Of a stretch of DNA of 64,000 bases, positions 21,790-34,712 are shown one piece after another; position 1 is the first letter of the stretch, and each line of letters starts with the position of its first letter. Under the pieces are notes generated by a model. It was not told the DNA's origin, searched no databases, and saw only the letters and a program-made list of their open reading frames with translations. Source of the DNA: Loxodes magnus (taxonomy: Eukaryota; Ciliophora; Karyorelictea; Loxodida; Loxodidae); contig CAMPDV010000380.1 of the NCBI GenBank assembly GCA_946699065.1, positions 124,001 through 188,000 on the forward strand, read 5' to 3'. The position numbers were made by a program, and so were the translations under genes.

Positions 21790-24700
21790 AAAATTAAAAC
21801 AAAAAGTATAAAATAAGCAATTACTAATTATAACTCAATAGTCACTCATTTTACTCTTAATCTTGCTTAAATAATACCAGGGTATAACTAATTGCATTAA
21901 ATTAAAGAAAGCTATTCCATTTAAATAATATATTCTACAGTCAGAATTAAATATATATTCTTAGTAAGTAGCAATGCTAAAGCTTAAGAATTAGAAGGGA
22001 ATATTTTTGCTTATTGGTTTATAGACTAAGTAGAAGACTTTTTTCTAAATATTGTATTCTTATATTTAGCAAATAGTCAAACTTTAAAGCTTCATATTAA
22101 ATATTATAACTCCTTTATTTCAAAAAGAGTGAAGTTCAAAAGAATGCCCTCATAAAGTATCGTAATCATCTTATTTGAGATTTATCTCAGTATCTTTACT
22201 TTTATAAATTTTAATTTATGTTAAGCTTAAAATGAAATAGTAATAATAGGAATTTTATTTAATCTTAATTTAAGAAATAAAAATTATTATTTTTAGTTTT
22301 AGATAAATTATTAAAAGAAAAAAAAGCAGGCAAGAGAAGAGGAAGTATGAGAATAATAAAAATTATATAAATCAAAAAGGTATAATGCATGATAAAATTA
22401 AATTTCATAGACTGATGTAATGCCTTGATTTTTTATGTTATTTGATATTATGGAAATAAAAATTTCGATAATTAAAAAAATAACTTTTTATAAATTGAAT
22501 TTTTTTGCTGAAATTAATAGCAAAAAGATTTTAATAAAAATTTAGCTAACTTTTATCGTTAATGTTCAAGCTTAAGAAATAGCATAATTATAAATAAATT
22601 TTACTAAAACTTCGAGTAGAAGTAAATTATTAATTAGATAAATCCAGATTTTCTACAACTTTATAATATAGATATAAATAAAGAATTAAGAAGAATAGTA
22701 AAATTTATAATTAGCAACAAGTGAACAAATTAAATTAATATTAAAGGAATGAAAATTTAGTAAGTAGAAGTTCAAGTTAAATCAAATAAAATTAAAAATA
22801 TAAATATAAATAACTTTTAGCAATAGTCAAAATATTTAGATCTTTTACTTAAAGTTGAGTTTGAGAGTGAGTCAAATATAAAAAAAACGAAAAATGATTA
22901 TAATTTAATTATTTTAATCAATGTTTTAAAATGCATTCAAATTTCTAATTTTTCATTTATTTATATAATGATTATTATTCCCTTAAAAGAGATTTTAATG
23001 GATATCAACAATAATTTATTTTACTATTTCTTTATAAAAGATAGAAACAATCTATTAATTATTTGTTTATTGTAAATAATAATTAGCTTTATTTTAATAT
23101 TCAATGCATCTTATTTTCTTTGAGGACTTAATACTTTTTCACTAAACACATATTAAATTATCTATTGTTAATAAAAATTATGTAAAATTTTGTTAGTTAT
23201 CTATTGGAGTCTTTTAATTAACTATTTTCTCAAATTATATCATATTTAATACTAAATATTTAGTTTATTAATAGAGATTCATTAACCTTAAAACTCAATG
23301 CTCCTTTTTTATATATAACTTAAGCTTCCTAATATTTTGCTTTCAAATATATTTCTTAATTTTTAAGTATTACAGTATTAAATATAAAAATAAACTTTTG
23401 GTATTTGTTATAAGTATAAAATAAGTTTGATAATCATTGTTTTTCTTTTAAGATTTTTGTATAATATTTTTTTATAAAATGATTGTGTAATTAAAGTTAA
23501 GGAAATATTATTTCTTAAATTATTTTTTATAGGTTTAATCAATCAAGATTTTCACTTTCAAAGTTCAATTATTTAAGCAAAATAATTTATACTTAGTATC
23601 ATTCATCAAATTAGTTTTATTTCTTAAATAAGGATAATTTCTTTTACAATTTAATGTAGTTTCTATTATTAACTCAAAGTTAGAAAGTTAATTTTTATTC
23701 TTTTTGTTTTTTTTAGGAAAATGCTTTTATTTTTTTTTGAAGAGATTTATTTTTTATTTTAATTATTTATTCGCAAATTTTTTTTCGTAGTTGTATTTAT
23801 GAACTAATAAAGAAGATTTACTATTATTAAAAAATAAGCAGTCTAAATTTAAATTAAATAAGCTTTATTGCTTTTATAAAAACAAATTTTATTATATTTA
23901 GATAATTAAAAATTAGAATGTTTCAGGTAAAATACGAAATAGTTATATTTTAATTGTTTAATATAAATATTTATTCAACCTTACTGTAATGTCAAAAAAT
24001 CTAGTTTGCTAAAATTTTGTTTTTAGTATATTAATAGCTAAATTAAATAAATTTTAATTTTTTAGTAAATTTTATAAATAAAGCTTAAAACTTAAATGAT
24101 TATATAACTATCTTTCTATTCTTAAGTTATTGAAATTAATTTAGAAATGTTAAATTAAAAATAACTTATGATCTGAAATTTTATGTTTAAGCTCTTTAAC
24201 AAAAAAACTATAAACATAATTTAATGAGTTGCTTGAATTTCCAAATAATGTTCTTTTAAAAAATTATTTCTAAAGTATTATTATTTTAATTATTAGTTTG
24301 TTAAATAATAATTAATAAAAATTAAATAAAAAGACTATTAAGAATTTATGTGTATTCACTTAATTTTTATAATTAAATTTATCTCTCTTAAATTAGTGAG
24401 ATTTTAAGATAAAGGCATTTTAGAATTTAAAACTTAGATTTTTAATTTTCTTTGTTAAAAATAGCTAAATATTTTGTTTTATTTAGTTATTATTTATAGA
24501 ATATCTTTAACTTTGAATCTTAAATGGCTTCAATAGATTCTTATTAAGGTAATTGTATTTTTTTATTTAAATTCTTATATTTTTATATTAATTAAATAAA
24601 ATTATTACTCATATCATAGATTTATTATTAAGAATTTAACGCTTTACTTTTATTTTTTGAAGAATAAAAAAAAACTTAATTTTTTTTAGTTAATTTAAGG

Positions 24701-25127
24701 TATTTTCTTCAAAATTTTATAACAATTATGAATAAATTAGCCTTATAATTTAGTTATAGATTAAAAAAAAAGACGGACCTAATAAATTATTAGATTAAAT
24801 GAATAATTAAAGGTAGTTAGTAAACTTGTGCTAAATATTTATTTTCATTTAGTTATATAATTGATTTGTAATGAAATCAAAAATGTTCTAAAATTTATTT
24901 AATTTTTTATTGTTTTTAAGGTATTCAAACATTTGCAAATATTCTTATCATTTATTAATTGAGGTTTAGAGTAAAGTAACTTTCATAGTTCGAAAAGGGA
25001 TAATAATGTCTAATTATTAAGTTAAATAAGGAATTTATTTTGTTTGTTTTCATTTTCTTTAATGTCCGTTTTTAAATGTTTACATTATTCATTGTATGTA
25101 TAGCTAATTATTATTTTATTTTTATAA
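21790..25127. other. gene-poor AT-rich region
   Basis: Long A/T tracts with very low GC and no convincing frame on either strand. The last kilobase is the upstream region of the kinase/WD gene. GC rises abruptly at 25128. Confidence 0.5.
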
Positions 25128-27611
25128 ATGGAATCTGGCTTCGATTAAGATTTCATAATTTAACGAGAGGATTTAGAAATAGGAGAGCTAATTGCAAGAG
25201 GAGGTTTTGGAACTGTGTATAAAGGAATATGGTTAGATACCAATGAAGTTGCCATAAAATAGTTATTTATATAGAATCAGACTATAGATATCAATCAAGA
25301 ATTCTAAAAAGAGTTGACAGTATTAAAGAAGTTTCGTAATCCTAATGTGATATTGTTGTATGGTTATTGTCCTTAACCTCTGAGTTTAGTGATGGAATTG
25401 ATGATTCAATCTTTATTTTAGTTCCTGAAAAATAATAATGAGATACCATGGTTACTAAGATATTAAATCAGTTTGAATATAGTATCTGGATTATAGTACA
25501 TACACATGTAGGAAATAATTCACCGTGATTTAAAAAGCAGCAACATTTTGTTGGATAGGAATAACGTGGCTAAGATAACTGATTTAGGATTGGCAAAGAT
25601 AAAGACCTAATCAAAGTCATTTAATACAAGCTCAAATATGAAAGTTGGCACGATATGTTGGATGGCGCCTGAGTTGTTGTAGATATAGCCTTAATATAGT
25701 AAAAAATCTGACATTTATGCATTGGGAATGGTATTTTGGGAGATAGCTTCGTAGAAGATTCCATTTGAGGAAACTTTTGAGCCAGTCATAGTGTCTTTGG
25801 TAACGAGTGGAAAGAGAGAGGAAATGCCGGTTGATTGTCCTGAGTAATATGCTTAGATAATAAATGGATGTTGGGCTTAGGAGGTTTAGAATAGACTCGA
25901 AATCGACTAGATCAAAAAGATGTTAAAGGAGTGTATCAAGAATTAGAATTAGATTGATTAATAATCTTAGTATAATTTCCAGCAATCTTAAAGTTCGATA
26001 TAAAATACACAATAAAAGTAGTCAACTAGGTAATAAGTTCAGATAGTTGTGCCTTAATAATAGATAGAAGAAATATAAACGTAATAATTAGCAAATTTCT
26101 CAATATTAACCTTTGAAAATTTGTTATAGTTTTTGAATCAGATAAAAGGAGAGAATGTAAATTTAGTAATGTTAAAGTAAGGTCCTTTAAATCAAACTAG
26201 ATTTGTTGATTAAGTTTAAATTCTGCTGCAATTACCATAAGTGACAGATTTTAAAATTCATGTAAAGTTGATTTAGATATTGCAGTTATGTAAGTCATAA
26301 AAAGGAGTAGCACAAATTGCTTCCAATGCCTTAACAATGTTAAACTATATGAATTTTAATTTCACTTAATAAAACTTATCAAACATCGACTTAATTAACT
26401 CTGATCTCTCTGACACAACCTTCACCTCCTGCAACTTCTCCAAATCCAACTTAACTACTGTCAACCTCTGTAACACCAAATTTATTAACTGCGACCTCTC
26501 CAACACCAGACTCACTTTTATCTCTTCTGAATATCCACACATATTCACTGGCCACTCAAATGTTGTCACCTCCGTGGCCATCTCTTCAGATGGCAACTTA
26601 ATAGTATGATCTAATGACAAAACTCTAAGACTCTACAACATAGTCACAGGTACCTGTAAGACCATGAGTGGTCACACTAGTGATGTATATGCTGTGGCTA
26701 TATCCAGTGATTCAGAGTTCATCGTATCGGGAAGTGTAGATTAGACAGTGAGACTATGGGACGTCAAGACAGGTACCTGTAAGACCATGAGTGGTCACAC
26801 AGGTTATGTATATACTGTGGCTATATCCAGTGATTCGGAATTCATCGTATCGGGAAGTTGAGATTAGACGGTGAGACTATGGGACGTCAAGACAGGTACC
26901 TGTAAGACCATGAGTGGTCACACAGGTTATGTATATACTGTGGCTATATCCAGTGATTCGGAATTCATCGTATCGGGAAGTTGAGATTAGACGGTGAGAC
27001 TATGGGACGTCAAGACAGGTACCTGTAAGACCATGAGTGGTCACACAGGTTATGTATATACTGTGGCTATATCCAGTGATTCCAACTTAATCATATCTGG
27101 ATCGTATGACAAAACTATTCGTTTATGGAACTCAAGAACACAATAATGTACACAGGTCTTTTCGGGACACACCTCTTATGTCTTATCGGTAATATTCTCA
27201 AACAATAACAAGTATATCTTATCAGGATCTAAGGACAAGACTATAAGAATATGAAACGTCTCTAAATGATAGTGCATCTGTACACTCTTGGGTCATACAG
27301 ACACAGTGGGTAGTTTATCATTATCTAAGGACAATCAATGGTTAGTATCAAGCAATTAGAGCATATTTGCAGATCCTTAATCAGAAGACTACAATATTCG
27401 AAGATGGAACTTAGGAAGGTTATTGAATGGAGTAGATACTAATAACTAATAATAGGTAAGTTCAAATTCAATAATAATTATTTAGTAGACTGACTGGAAC
27501 AAAGTATATGCTGACTATGGATTAAGATTCTAGAAATGTACTCTGAAAGGTGTCATTATGAGTGGAGAGGATAAAAAAAAATATGACATATCTGGCTGTG
27601 TAATTTTCTGA
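25128..27611 (+). CDS. TKL-type protein kinase fused to pentapeptide and WD40 repeats, 827 aa
   Basis: Residues 19-265 are a complete protein kinase: glycine loop [11 protein letters not shown] (23-33), VAIK with Lys44, catalytic HRDLKSSN (132-139), DLG (from 152) in place of [14 protein letters not shown] with APE at 180-182, and [13 protein letters not shown]. The catalytic Lys, Asp and Asp are all present, so it is probably active, with similarity to tyrosine-kinase-like Ser/Thr kinases. A Gln-rich linker and a helical region follow. Around residues 415-465 there are pentapeptide repeats ([13 protein letters not shown]). Seven WD40 repeats (about 470-790) are enough for one propeller. TGA codes for Trp at five propeller positions, including IRIW, and ends the gene at 27609. 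Repeats 2-4 are near-identical 123-bp copies. A role in signalling, with substrate recruitment by the propeller, is inferred. No introns. Confidence 0.9.
26758..27070 (+). repeat. 123-bp tandem duplications inside the WD40 region
   Basis: The segment containing ACGTCAAGACAGGTACC recurs at spacings of exactly 123 bp (26761, 26884, 27007), each unit being one WD blade of 41 residues. The later copies are almost identical while other blades in the gene are diverged, so the duplication or gene conversion is recent. Confidence 0.85.
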
Positions 27612-28119
27612 GTTAAACTATTTAAATTTTACATTTAAGAATTTTAAATTTTCTAAGTCGTTATTCTAATTGAGTATGTTCTTTTTACTATTATTAAAAA
27701 AAAATCTGTAAAGTTCAGAATTTTTTCTAAGTTTTTTGTGAGTGTAGTTTTTTTTTTTCAATTAAAGTGTAAATTTAATTTAAAATAAAGTTTCAGAGTA
27801 TTTAGGAAATTTTTTTAAGTATTTTTTTTTAAAAATAAGTATTAAAGGGAAAAAATTTAAGTTTCAAAGTATTCGAAAAATTTCTGGAAGTATGTATTAT
27901 AGGGAAAAAATAAATTTTCTAGTGTTAAAATATTTTTTGAGTTATGTACTAGAGCAAAAAAAATTTTATTTTTTAGTATAGTTTTTTTTTGAACAACATG
28001 CTATTGCATTTTTTATTTATAAAGTCTAGTTACTCTTGTTTTAATCTTATTATTATTACTTTTAAGTTGCATTATGTATTTTTACGATAGGGAAATTTTA
28101 ATGTACTATCTTTGAATTA

Positions 28120-29290
28120 TTTTTACGTTAAATTTTCAAAGGTAGAAGCCCCGAAATTGCGAAAAATAAAAAAACCTTTTTTTGTTCAGCGTTTTACACT
28201 ATAGGGCTGAGTTGGGACGGAAAAAGCTGGGGGATTTCGGGATTAGTAGAAGGTCAGAAAGGAATAAAATTTTTGAGAAAAAGTTCGAAAGTATAAAGGG
28301 TTTTGAAAAAAAATGGGAATAAAAAAAATTTGTGACTATTTTTTTTGGGTTTGGTTTTGAATTTTTTTGATATTGGTTTTGAAAATTTTAGTTTTAGATT
28401 TGAAAATTTTTGAAATGGGATTTGTAAGTTTTGATATTGGATTTGAAAACTTTTTATTTTTTTTGGTTTTGAAGATTTAAGTTTTGATTTTGTAAACTTT
28501 TGTTTTTTTCGATAAGAAATTTTTTTGATTTTGGTTTGTGATAAAAATTTTAAGAATAGGGTTTTGGTAATTTTTTTTTGCTTTTAAAAGCTAAATGAAT
28601 GACAAAAAATAGTATTTAAAGCATTAAATCGTGAAAAATAAACTTGTGTTTTTTTGCTCAGCTTTTTGCATTACAAGGCTTTTTTCTGACGGAACAAACT
28701 TAAAAAATTTGGAAATGGAGCGTTTATTTTTTCTAAAAATGTATTCAAAATCACAAAAAGCGTGAAAGCTTTTTTGCTCAGTGTTTTACACAATAGAGAG
28801 GGTCTGGGACTGAACAAACTAGGGGAAATCGAAATTGATAAAGGTCAGAAAGGAAATCCTTCTCAAAATATAAAACGGTTTGAGAAAAAATGAGAACAAA
28901 AAAATTGGAAATAAAATTATCGATTTTGGATTCGAATCGTTATAATTTTTGGTTGTGATAATTTTTTTGAAATAGTTGTGATAATTTTTTGATTTTAGAT
29001 AATTAAAAATTTTTGTGAGTTTGTTGATTTTTAAAGTTAATAAAAGGAGAAAAAGATCATGTAAAGAATTACATTGTAAAAATATAATTTTTTTTCTGTG
29101 CGTCTTATACACGAAGATATTTGGATAAGAATAAACTTTAAAAAAATTTTTAAACAAAAGCTTTTAAAATGAATCTTCAAACGTATAATGTATAAAAAGA
29201 TATCTAAAGAAAAAATAATGTTTTAATAAGAAAAAAGTGAAAATACTTTTTGGCGTAAGAGTTATGCAATAAAAAAAATAAGGAACGGAA
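28120..29290. repeat. cluster of diverged repeats sharing a TTTTGCTCAG-like core
   Basis: A core of the type TTTTG(C/T)TCAG, then a T-rich ACAC/GCAT segment, then a GAC(G)GAA stretch recurs near 28175, 28655 and 28775, with weaker copies near 29090 and 29250. Copies are followed by related GGTCAGAAAGGAA and GAGAAAAA blocks. The units are unequal and degenerate. The region lies between the kinase/WD gene and the 90-bp array. No gene is seen from 27612 on. Confidence 0.55.
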
Positions 29291-29307
29291 AAAAGTAGTT
29301 AATAAAA

Positions 29308-32300
29308 TGGGCGAATAAAAAGTAGAAAAGCAAGTAAAAGAGTCTGAAGATCATAATTGAAAGTAATAATAGAAACTGAGAAAGAGAGATGAGATTTCAA
29401 GCAAAAGTGAAGTAGAAAAGCAAGTAAAAGAGTCTGAAGATCATAATTGAAAGTAATAATAGAAACTGAGAAAGAGAGATGAGATTTCAAGGAAAAGTGA
29501 AGTAGAAAAGCAAGTAAAAGAGTCTGAAGATCATAATTGAAAGTAATAATAGAAACTGAGAAAGAGAGATGAGATTTCAAGCAAAAGTGAAGTAGAAAAG
29601 CAAGTAAAAGAGTCTGAAGATCATAATTGAAAGTAATAATAGAAACTGAGAAAGAGAGATGAGATTTCAAAGAAAAGTGAAGTAGAAAAGCAAGTAAAAG
29701 AGTCTGAAGATCATAATTGAAAGTAATAATAGAAACTGAGAAAGAGAGATGAGATTTCAAGCAAAAGTGAAGTAGAAAAGCAAGTAAAAGAGTCTGAAGA
29801 TCATAATTGAAAGTAATAATAGAAACTGAGAAAGAGAGATGAGATTTCAAGAAAAGTGAAGTAGAAAAGCAAGTAAAAGAGTCTGAAGATCATAATTGAA
29901 AGTAATAATAGAAACTGAGAAAGAGAGATGAGATTTCAAGCAAAAGTGAAGTAGAAAAGCAAGTAAAAGAGTCTGAAGATCATAATTGAAAGTAATAATA
30001 GAAACTGAGAAAGAGAGATGAGATTTCAAAGAAAAGTGAAGTAGAAAAGCAAGTAAAAGAGTCTGAAGATCATAATTGAAAGTAATAATAGAAACTGAGA
30101 AAGAGAGATGAGATTTCAAGCAAAAGTGAAGTAGAAAAGCAAGTAAAAGAGTCTGAAGATCATAATTGAAAGTAATAATAGAAACTGAGAAAGAGAGATG
30201 AGATTTCAAGCAAAAGTGAAGTAGAAAAGCAAGTAAAAGAGTCTGAAGATCATAATTGAAAGTAATAATAGAAACTGAGAAAGAGAGATGAGATTTCAAG
30301 CAAAAGTGAAGTAGAAAAGCAAGTAAAAGAGTCTGAAGATCATAATTGAAAGTAATAATAGAAACTGAGAAAGAGAGATGAGATTTCAAGCAAAAGTGAA
30401 GTAGAAAAGCAAGTAAAAGAGTCTGAAGATCATAATTGAAAGTAATAATAGAAACTGAGAAAGAGAGATGAGATTTCAAGAAAAGTGAAGTAGAAAAGCA
30501 AGTAAAAGAGTCTGAAGATCATAATTGAAAGTAATAATAGAAACTGAGAAAGAGAGATGAGATTTCAAGCAAAAGTGAAGTAGAAAAGCAAGTAAAAGAG
30601 TCTGAAGATCATAATTGAAAGTAATAATAGAAACTGAGAAAGAGAGATGAGATTTCAAGAAAAGTGAAGTAGAAAAGCAAGTAAAAGAGTCTGAAGATCA
30701 TAATTGAAAGTAATAATAGAAACTGAGAAAGAGAGATGAGATTTCAAGCAAAAGTGAAGTAGAAAAGCAAGTAAAAGAGTCTGAAGATCATAATTGAAAG
30801 TAATAATAGAAACTGAGAAAGAGAGATGAGATTTCAAGCAAAAGTGAAGTAGAAAAGCAAGTAAAAGAGTCTGAAGATCATAATTGAAAGTAATAATAGA
30901 AACTGAGAAAGAGAGATGAGATTTCAAGCAAAAGTGAAGTAGAAAAGCAAGTAAAAGAGTCTGAAGATCATAATTGAAAGTAATAATAGAAACTGAGAAA
31001 GAGAGATGAGATTTCAAGCAAAAGTGAAGTAGAAAAGCAAGTAAAAGAGTCTGAAGATCATAATTGAAAGTAATAATAGAAACTGAGAAAGAGAGATGAG
31101 ATTTCAAGCAAAAGTGAAGTAGAAAAGCAAGTAAAAGAGTCTGAAGATCATAATTGAAAGTAATAATAGAAACTGAGAAAGAGAGATGAGATTTCAAGCA
31201 AAAGTGAAGTAGAAAAGCAAGTAAAAGAGTCTGAAGATCATAATTGAAAGTAATAATAGAAACTGAGAAAGAGAGATGAGATTTCAAGCAAAAGTGAAGT
31301 AGAAAAGCAAGTAAAAGAGTCTGAAGATCATAATTGAAAGTAATAATAGAAACTGAGAAAGAGAGATGAGATTTCAAGCAAAAGTGAAGTAGAAAAGCAA
31401 GTAAAAGAGTCTGAAGATCATAATTGAAAGTAATAATAGAAACTGAGAAAGAGAGATGAGATTTCAAGCAAAAGTGAAGTAGAAAAGCAAGTAAAAGAGT
31501 CTGAAGATCATAATTGAAAGTAATAATAGAAACTGAGAAAGAGAGATGAGATTTCAAGCAAAAGTGAAGTAGAAAAGCAAGTAAAAGAGTCTGAAGATCA
31601 TAATTGAAAGTAATAATAGAAACTGAGAAAGAGAGATGAGATTTCAAGCAAAAGTGAAGTAGAAAAGCAAGTAAAAGAGTCTGAAGATCATAATTGAAAG
31701 TAATAATAGAAACTGAGAAAGAGAGATGAGATTTCAAGCAAAAGTGAAGTAGAAAAGCAAGTAAAAGAGTCTGAAGATCATAATTGAAAGTAATAATAGA
31801 AACTGAGAAAGAGAGATGAGATTTCAAGAAAAGTGAAGTAGAAAAGCAAGTAAAAGAGTCTGAAGATCATAATTGAAAGTAATAATAGAAACTGAGAAAG
31901 AGAGATGAGATTTCAAGCAAAAGTGAAGTAGAAAAGCAAGTAAAAGAGTCTGAAGATCATAATTGAAAGTAATAATAGAAACTGAGAAAGAGAGATGAGA
32001 TTTCAAGCAAAAGTGAAGTAGAAAAGCAAGTAAAAGAGTCTGAAGATCATAATTGAAAGTAATAATAGAAACTGAGAAAGAGAGATGAGATTTCAAGCAA
32101 AAGTGAAGTAGAAAAGCAAGTAAAAGAGTCTGAAGATCATAATTGAAAGTAATAATAGAAACTGAGAAAGAGAGATGAGATTTCAAGCAAAAGTGAAGTA
32201 GAAAAGCAAGTAAAAGAGTCTGAAGATCATAATTGAAAGTAATAATAGAAACTGAGAAAGAGAGATGAGATTTCAAGCAAAAGTGAAGTAGAAAAGCAAG

Positions 32301-34712
32301 TAAAAGAGTCTGAAGATCATAATTGAAAGTAATAATAGAAACTGAGAAAGAGAGATGAGATTTCAAGCAAAAGTGAAGTAGAAAAGCAAGTAAAAGAGTC
32401 TGAAGATCATAATTGAAAGTAATAATAGAAACTGAGAAAGAGAGATGAGATTTCAAGCAAAAGTGAAGTAGAAAAGCAAGTAAAAGAGTCTGAAGATCAT
32501 AATTGAAAGTAATAATAGAAACTGAGAAAGAGAGATGAGATTTCAAGCAAAAGTGAAGTAGAAAAGCAAGTAAAAGAGTCTGAAGATCATAATTGAAAGT
32601 AATAATAGAAACTGAGAAAGAGAGATGAGATTTCAAGCAAAAGTGAAGTAGAAAAGCAAGTAAAAAGTCTGAAGTAGAAAAGCAAGTAAAAGAGTCTGAA
32701 GATCATAATTGAAAGTAATAATAGAAACTGAGAAAGAGAGATGAGATTTCAAGCAAAAGTGAAGTAGAAAAGCAAGTAAAAGAGTCTGAAGATCATAATT
32801 GAAAGTAATAATAGAAACTGAGAAAGAGAGATGAGATTTCAAGCAAAAGTGAAGTAGAAAAGCAAGTAAAAGAGTCTGAAGATCATAATTGAAAGTAATA
32901 ATAGAAACTGAGAAAGAGAGATGAGATTTCAAGCAAAAGTGAAGTAGAAAAGCAAGTAAAAGAGTCTGAAGATCATAATTGAAAGTAATAATAGAAACTG
33001 AGAAAGAGAGATGAGATTTCAAGCAAAAGTGAAGTAGAAAAGCAAGTAAAAGAGTCTGAAGATCATAATTGAAAGTAATAATAGAAACTGAGAAAGAGAG
33101 ATGAGATTTCAAGCAAAAGTGAAGTAGAAAAGCAAGTAAAAGAGTCTGAAGATCATAATTGAAAGTAATAATAGAAACTGAGAAAGAGAGATGAGATTTC
33201 AAGCAAAAGTGAAGTAGAAAAGCAAGTAAAAGAGTCTGAAGATCATAATTGAAAGTAATAATAGAAACTGAGAAAGAGAGATGAGATTTCAAGCAAAAGT
33301 GAAGTAGAAAAGCAAGTAAAAGAGTCTGAAGATCATAATTGAAAGTAATAATAGAAACTGAGAAAGAGAGATGAGATTTCAAGCAAAAGTGAAGTAGAAA
33401 AGCAAGTAAAAGAGTCTGAAGATCATAATTGAAAGTAATAATAGAAACTGAGAAAGAGAGATGAGATTTCAAAGAAAAGTGAAGTAGAAAAGCAAGTAAA
33501 AGAGTCTGAAGATCATAATTGAAAGTAATAATAGAAACTGAGAAAGAGAGATGAGATTTCAAGCAAAAGTGAAGTAGAAAAGCAAGTAAAAGAGTCTGAA
33601 GATCATAATTGAAAGTAATAATAGAAACTGAGAAAGAGAGATGAGATTTCAAGCAAAAGTGAAGTAGAAAAGCAAGTAAAAGAGTCTGAAGATCATAATT
33701 GAAAGTAATAATAGAAACTGAGAAAGAGAGATGAGATTTCAAGAAAAGTGAAGTAGAAAAGCAAGTAAAAGAGTCTGAAGATCATAATTGAAAGTAATAA
33801 TAGAAACTGAGAAAGAGAGATGAGATTTCAAGCAAAAGTGAAGTAGAAAAGCAAGTAAAAGAGTCTGAAGATCATAATTGAAAGTAATAATAGAAACTGA
33901 GAAAGAGAGATGAGATTTCAAGCAAAAGTGAAGTAGAAAAGCAAGTAAAAGAGTCTGAAGATCATAATTGAAAGTAATAATAGAAACTGAGAAAGAGAGA
34001 TGAGATTTCAAGCAAAAGTGAAGTAGAAAAGCAAGTAAAAGAGTCTGAAGATCATAATTGAAAGTAATAATAGAAACTGAGAAAGAGAGATGAGATTTCA
34101 AGCAAAAGTGAAGTAGAAAAGCAAGTAAAAGAGTCTGAAGATCATAATTGAAAGTAATAATAGAAACTGAGAAAGAGAGATGAGATTTCAAGCAAAAGTG
34201 AAGTAGAAAAGCAAGTAAAAGAGTCTGAAGATCATAATTGAAAGTAATAATAGAAACTGAGAAAGAGAGATGAGATTTCAAGAAAAGTGAAGTAGAAAAG
34301 CAAGTAAAAGAGTCTGAAGATCATAATTGAAAGTAATAATAGAAACTGAGAAAGAGAGATGAGATTTCAAGAAAAGTGAAGTAGAAAAGCAAGTAAAAGA
34401 GTCTGAAGATCATAATTGAAAGTAATAATAGAAACTGAGAAAGAGAGATGAGATTTCAAGCAAAAGTGAAGTAGAAAAGCAAGTAAAAGAGTCTGAAGAT
34501 CATAATTGAAAGTAATAATAGAAACTGAGAAAGAGAGATGAGATTTCAAAGAAAAGTGAAGTAGAAAAGCAAGTAAAAGAGTCTGAAGATCATAATTGAA
34601 AGTAATAATAGAAACTGAGAAAGAGAGATGAGATTTCAAGCAAAAGTGAAGTAGAAAAGCAAGTAAAAGAGTCTGAAGATCATAATTGAAAGTAATAATA
34701 GAAACTGAGAAA
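29308..34712 (+). repeat. 90-bp tandem array, about 60 copies, in frame after an ATG
   Basis: Nearly identical 90-bp units fill 5.4 kb. Read on the plus strand from ATG 29308 the array opens MGEQKVEKQVKESEDHN and each unit encodes 30 residues (core EVEKQVKESEDHNW, then KQQQKLRKRDEISS), a highly charged helix with one TGA as Trp. Units differ almost only at one site near TTTCAAGCAAAAGT: GC, GG, AG, or a single base less. The 89-bp form recurs at about 29850, 30480, 30658, 31827, 33742, 34281 and 34367 and would change the frame each time; a rearranged partial unit lies at 32640-32690. It is therefore either a satellite or a giant repeat-protein gene whose frame is damaged or misassembled. The minus-strand hydrophobic readings are shadows. 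Confidence 0.85.

Noticed and set aside
26366-26620. Minus-strand 84-aa ORF
   Set aside because: It is antisense to the pentapeptide region of the kinase/WD gene.
29299-34639. Minus-strand hydrophobic repeat proteins (core LKSHLSFSVSIITF)
   Set aside because: They are the antisense reading of the 90-bp array. The plus-strand reading starts with an ATG at the array edge and has charged, G-initial codons; the minus reading only lacks stops because each unit does.
29308-34712. CRISPR-like array
   Set aside because: Units are contiguous and identical with no unique spacers, in a eukaryotic context.
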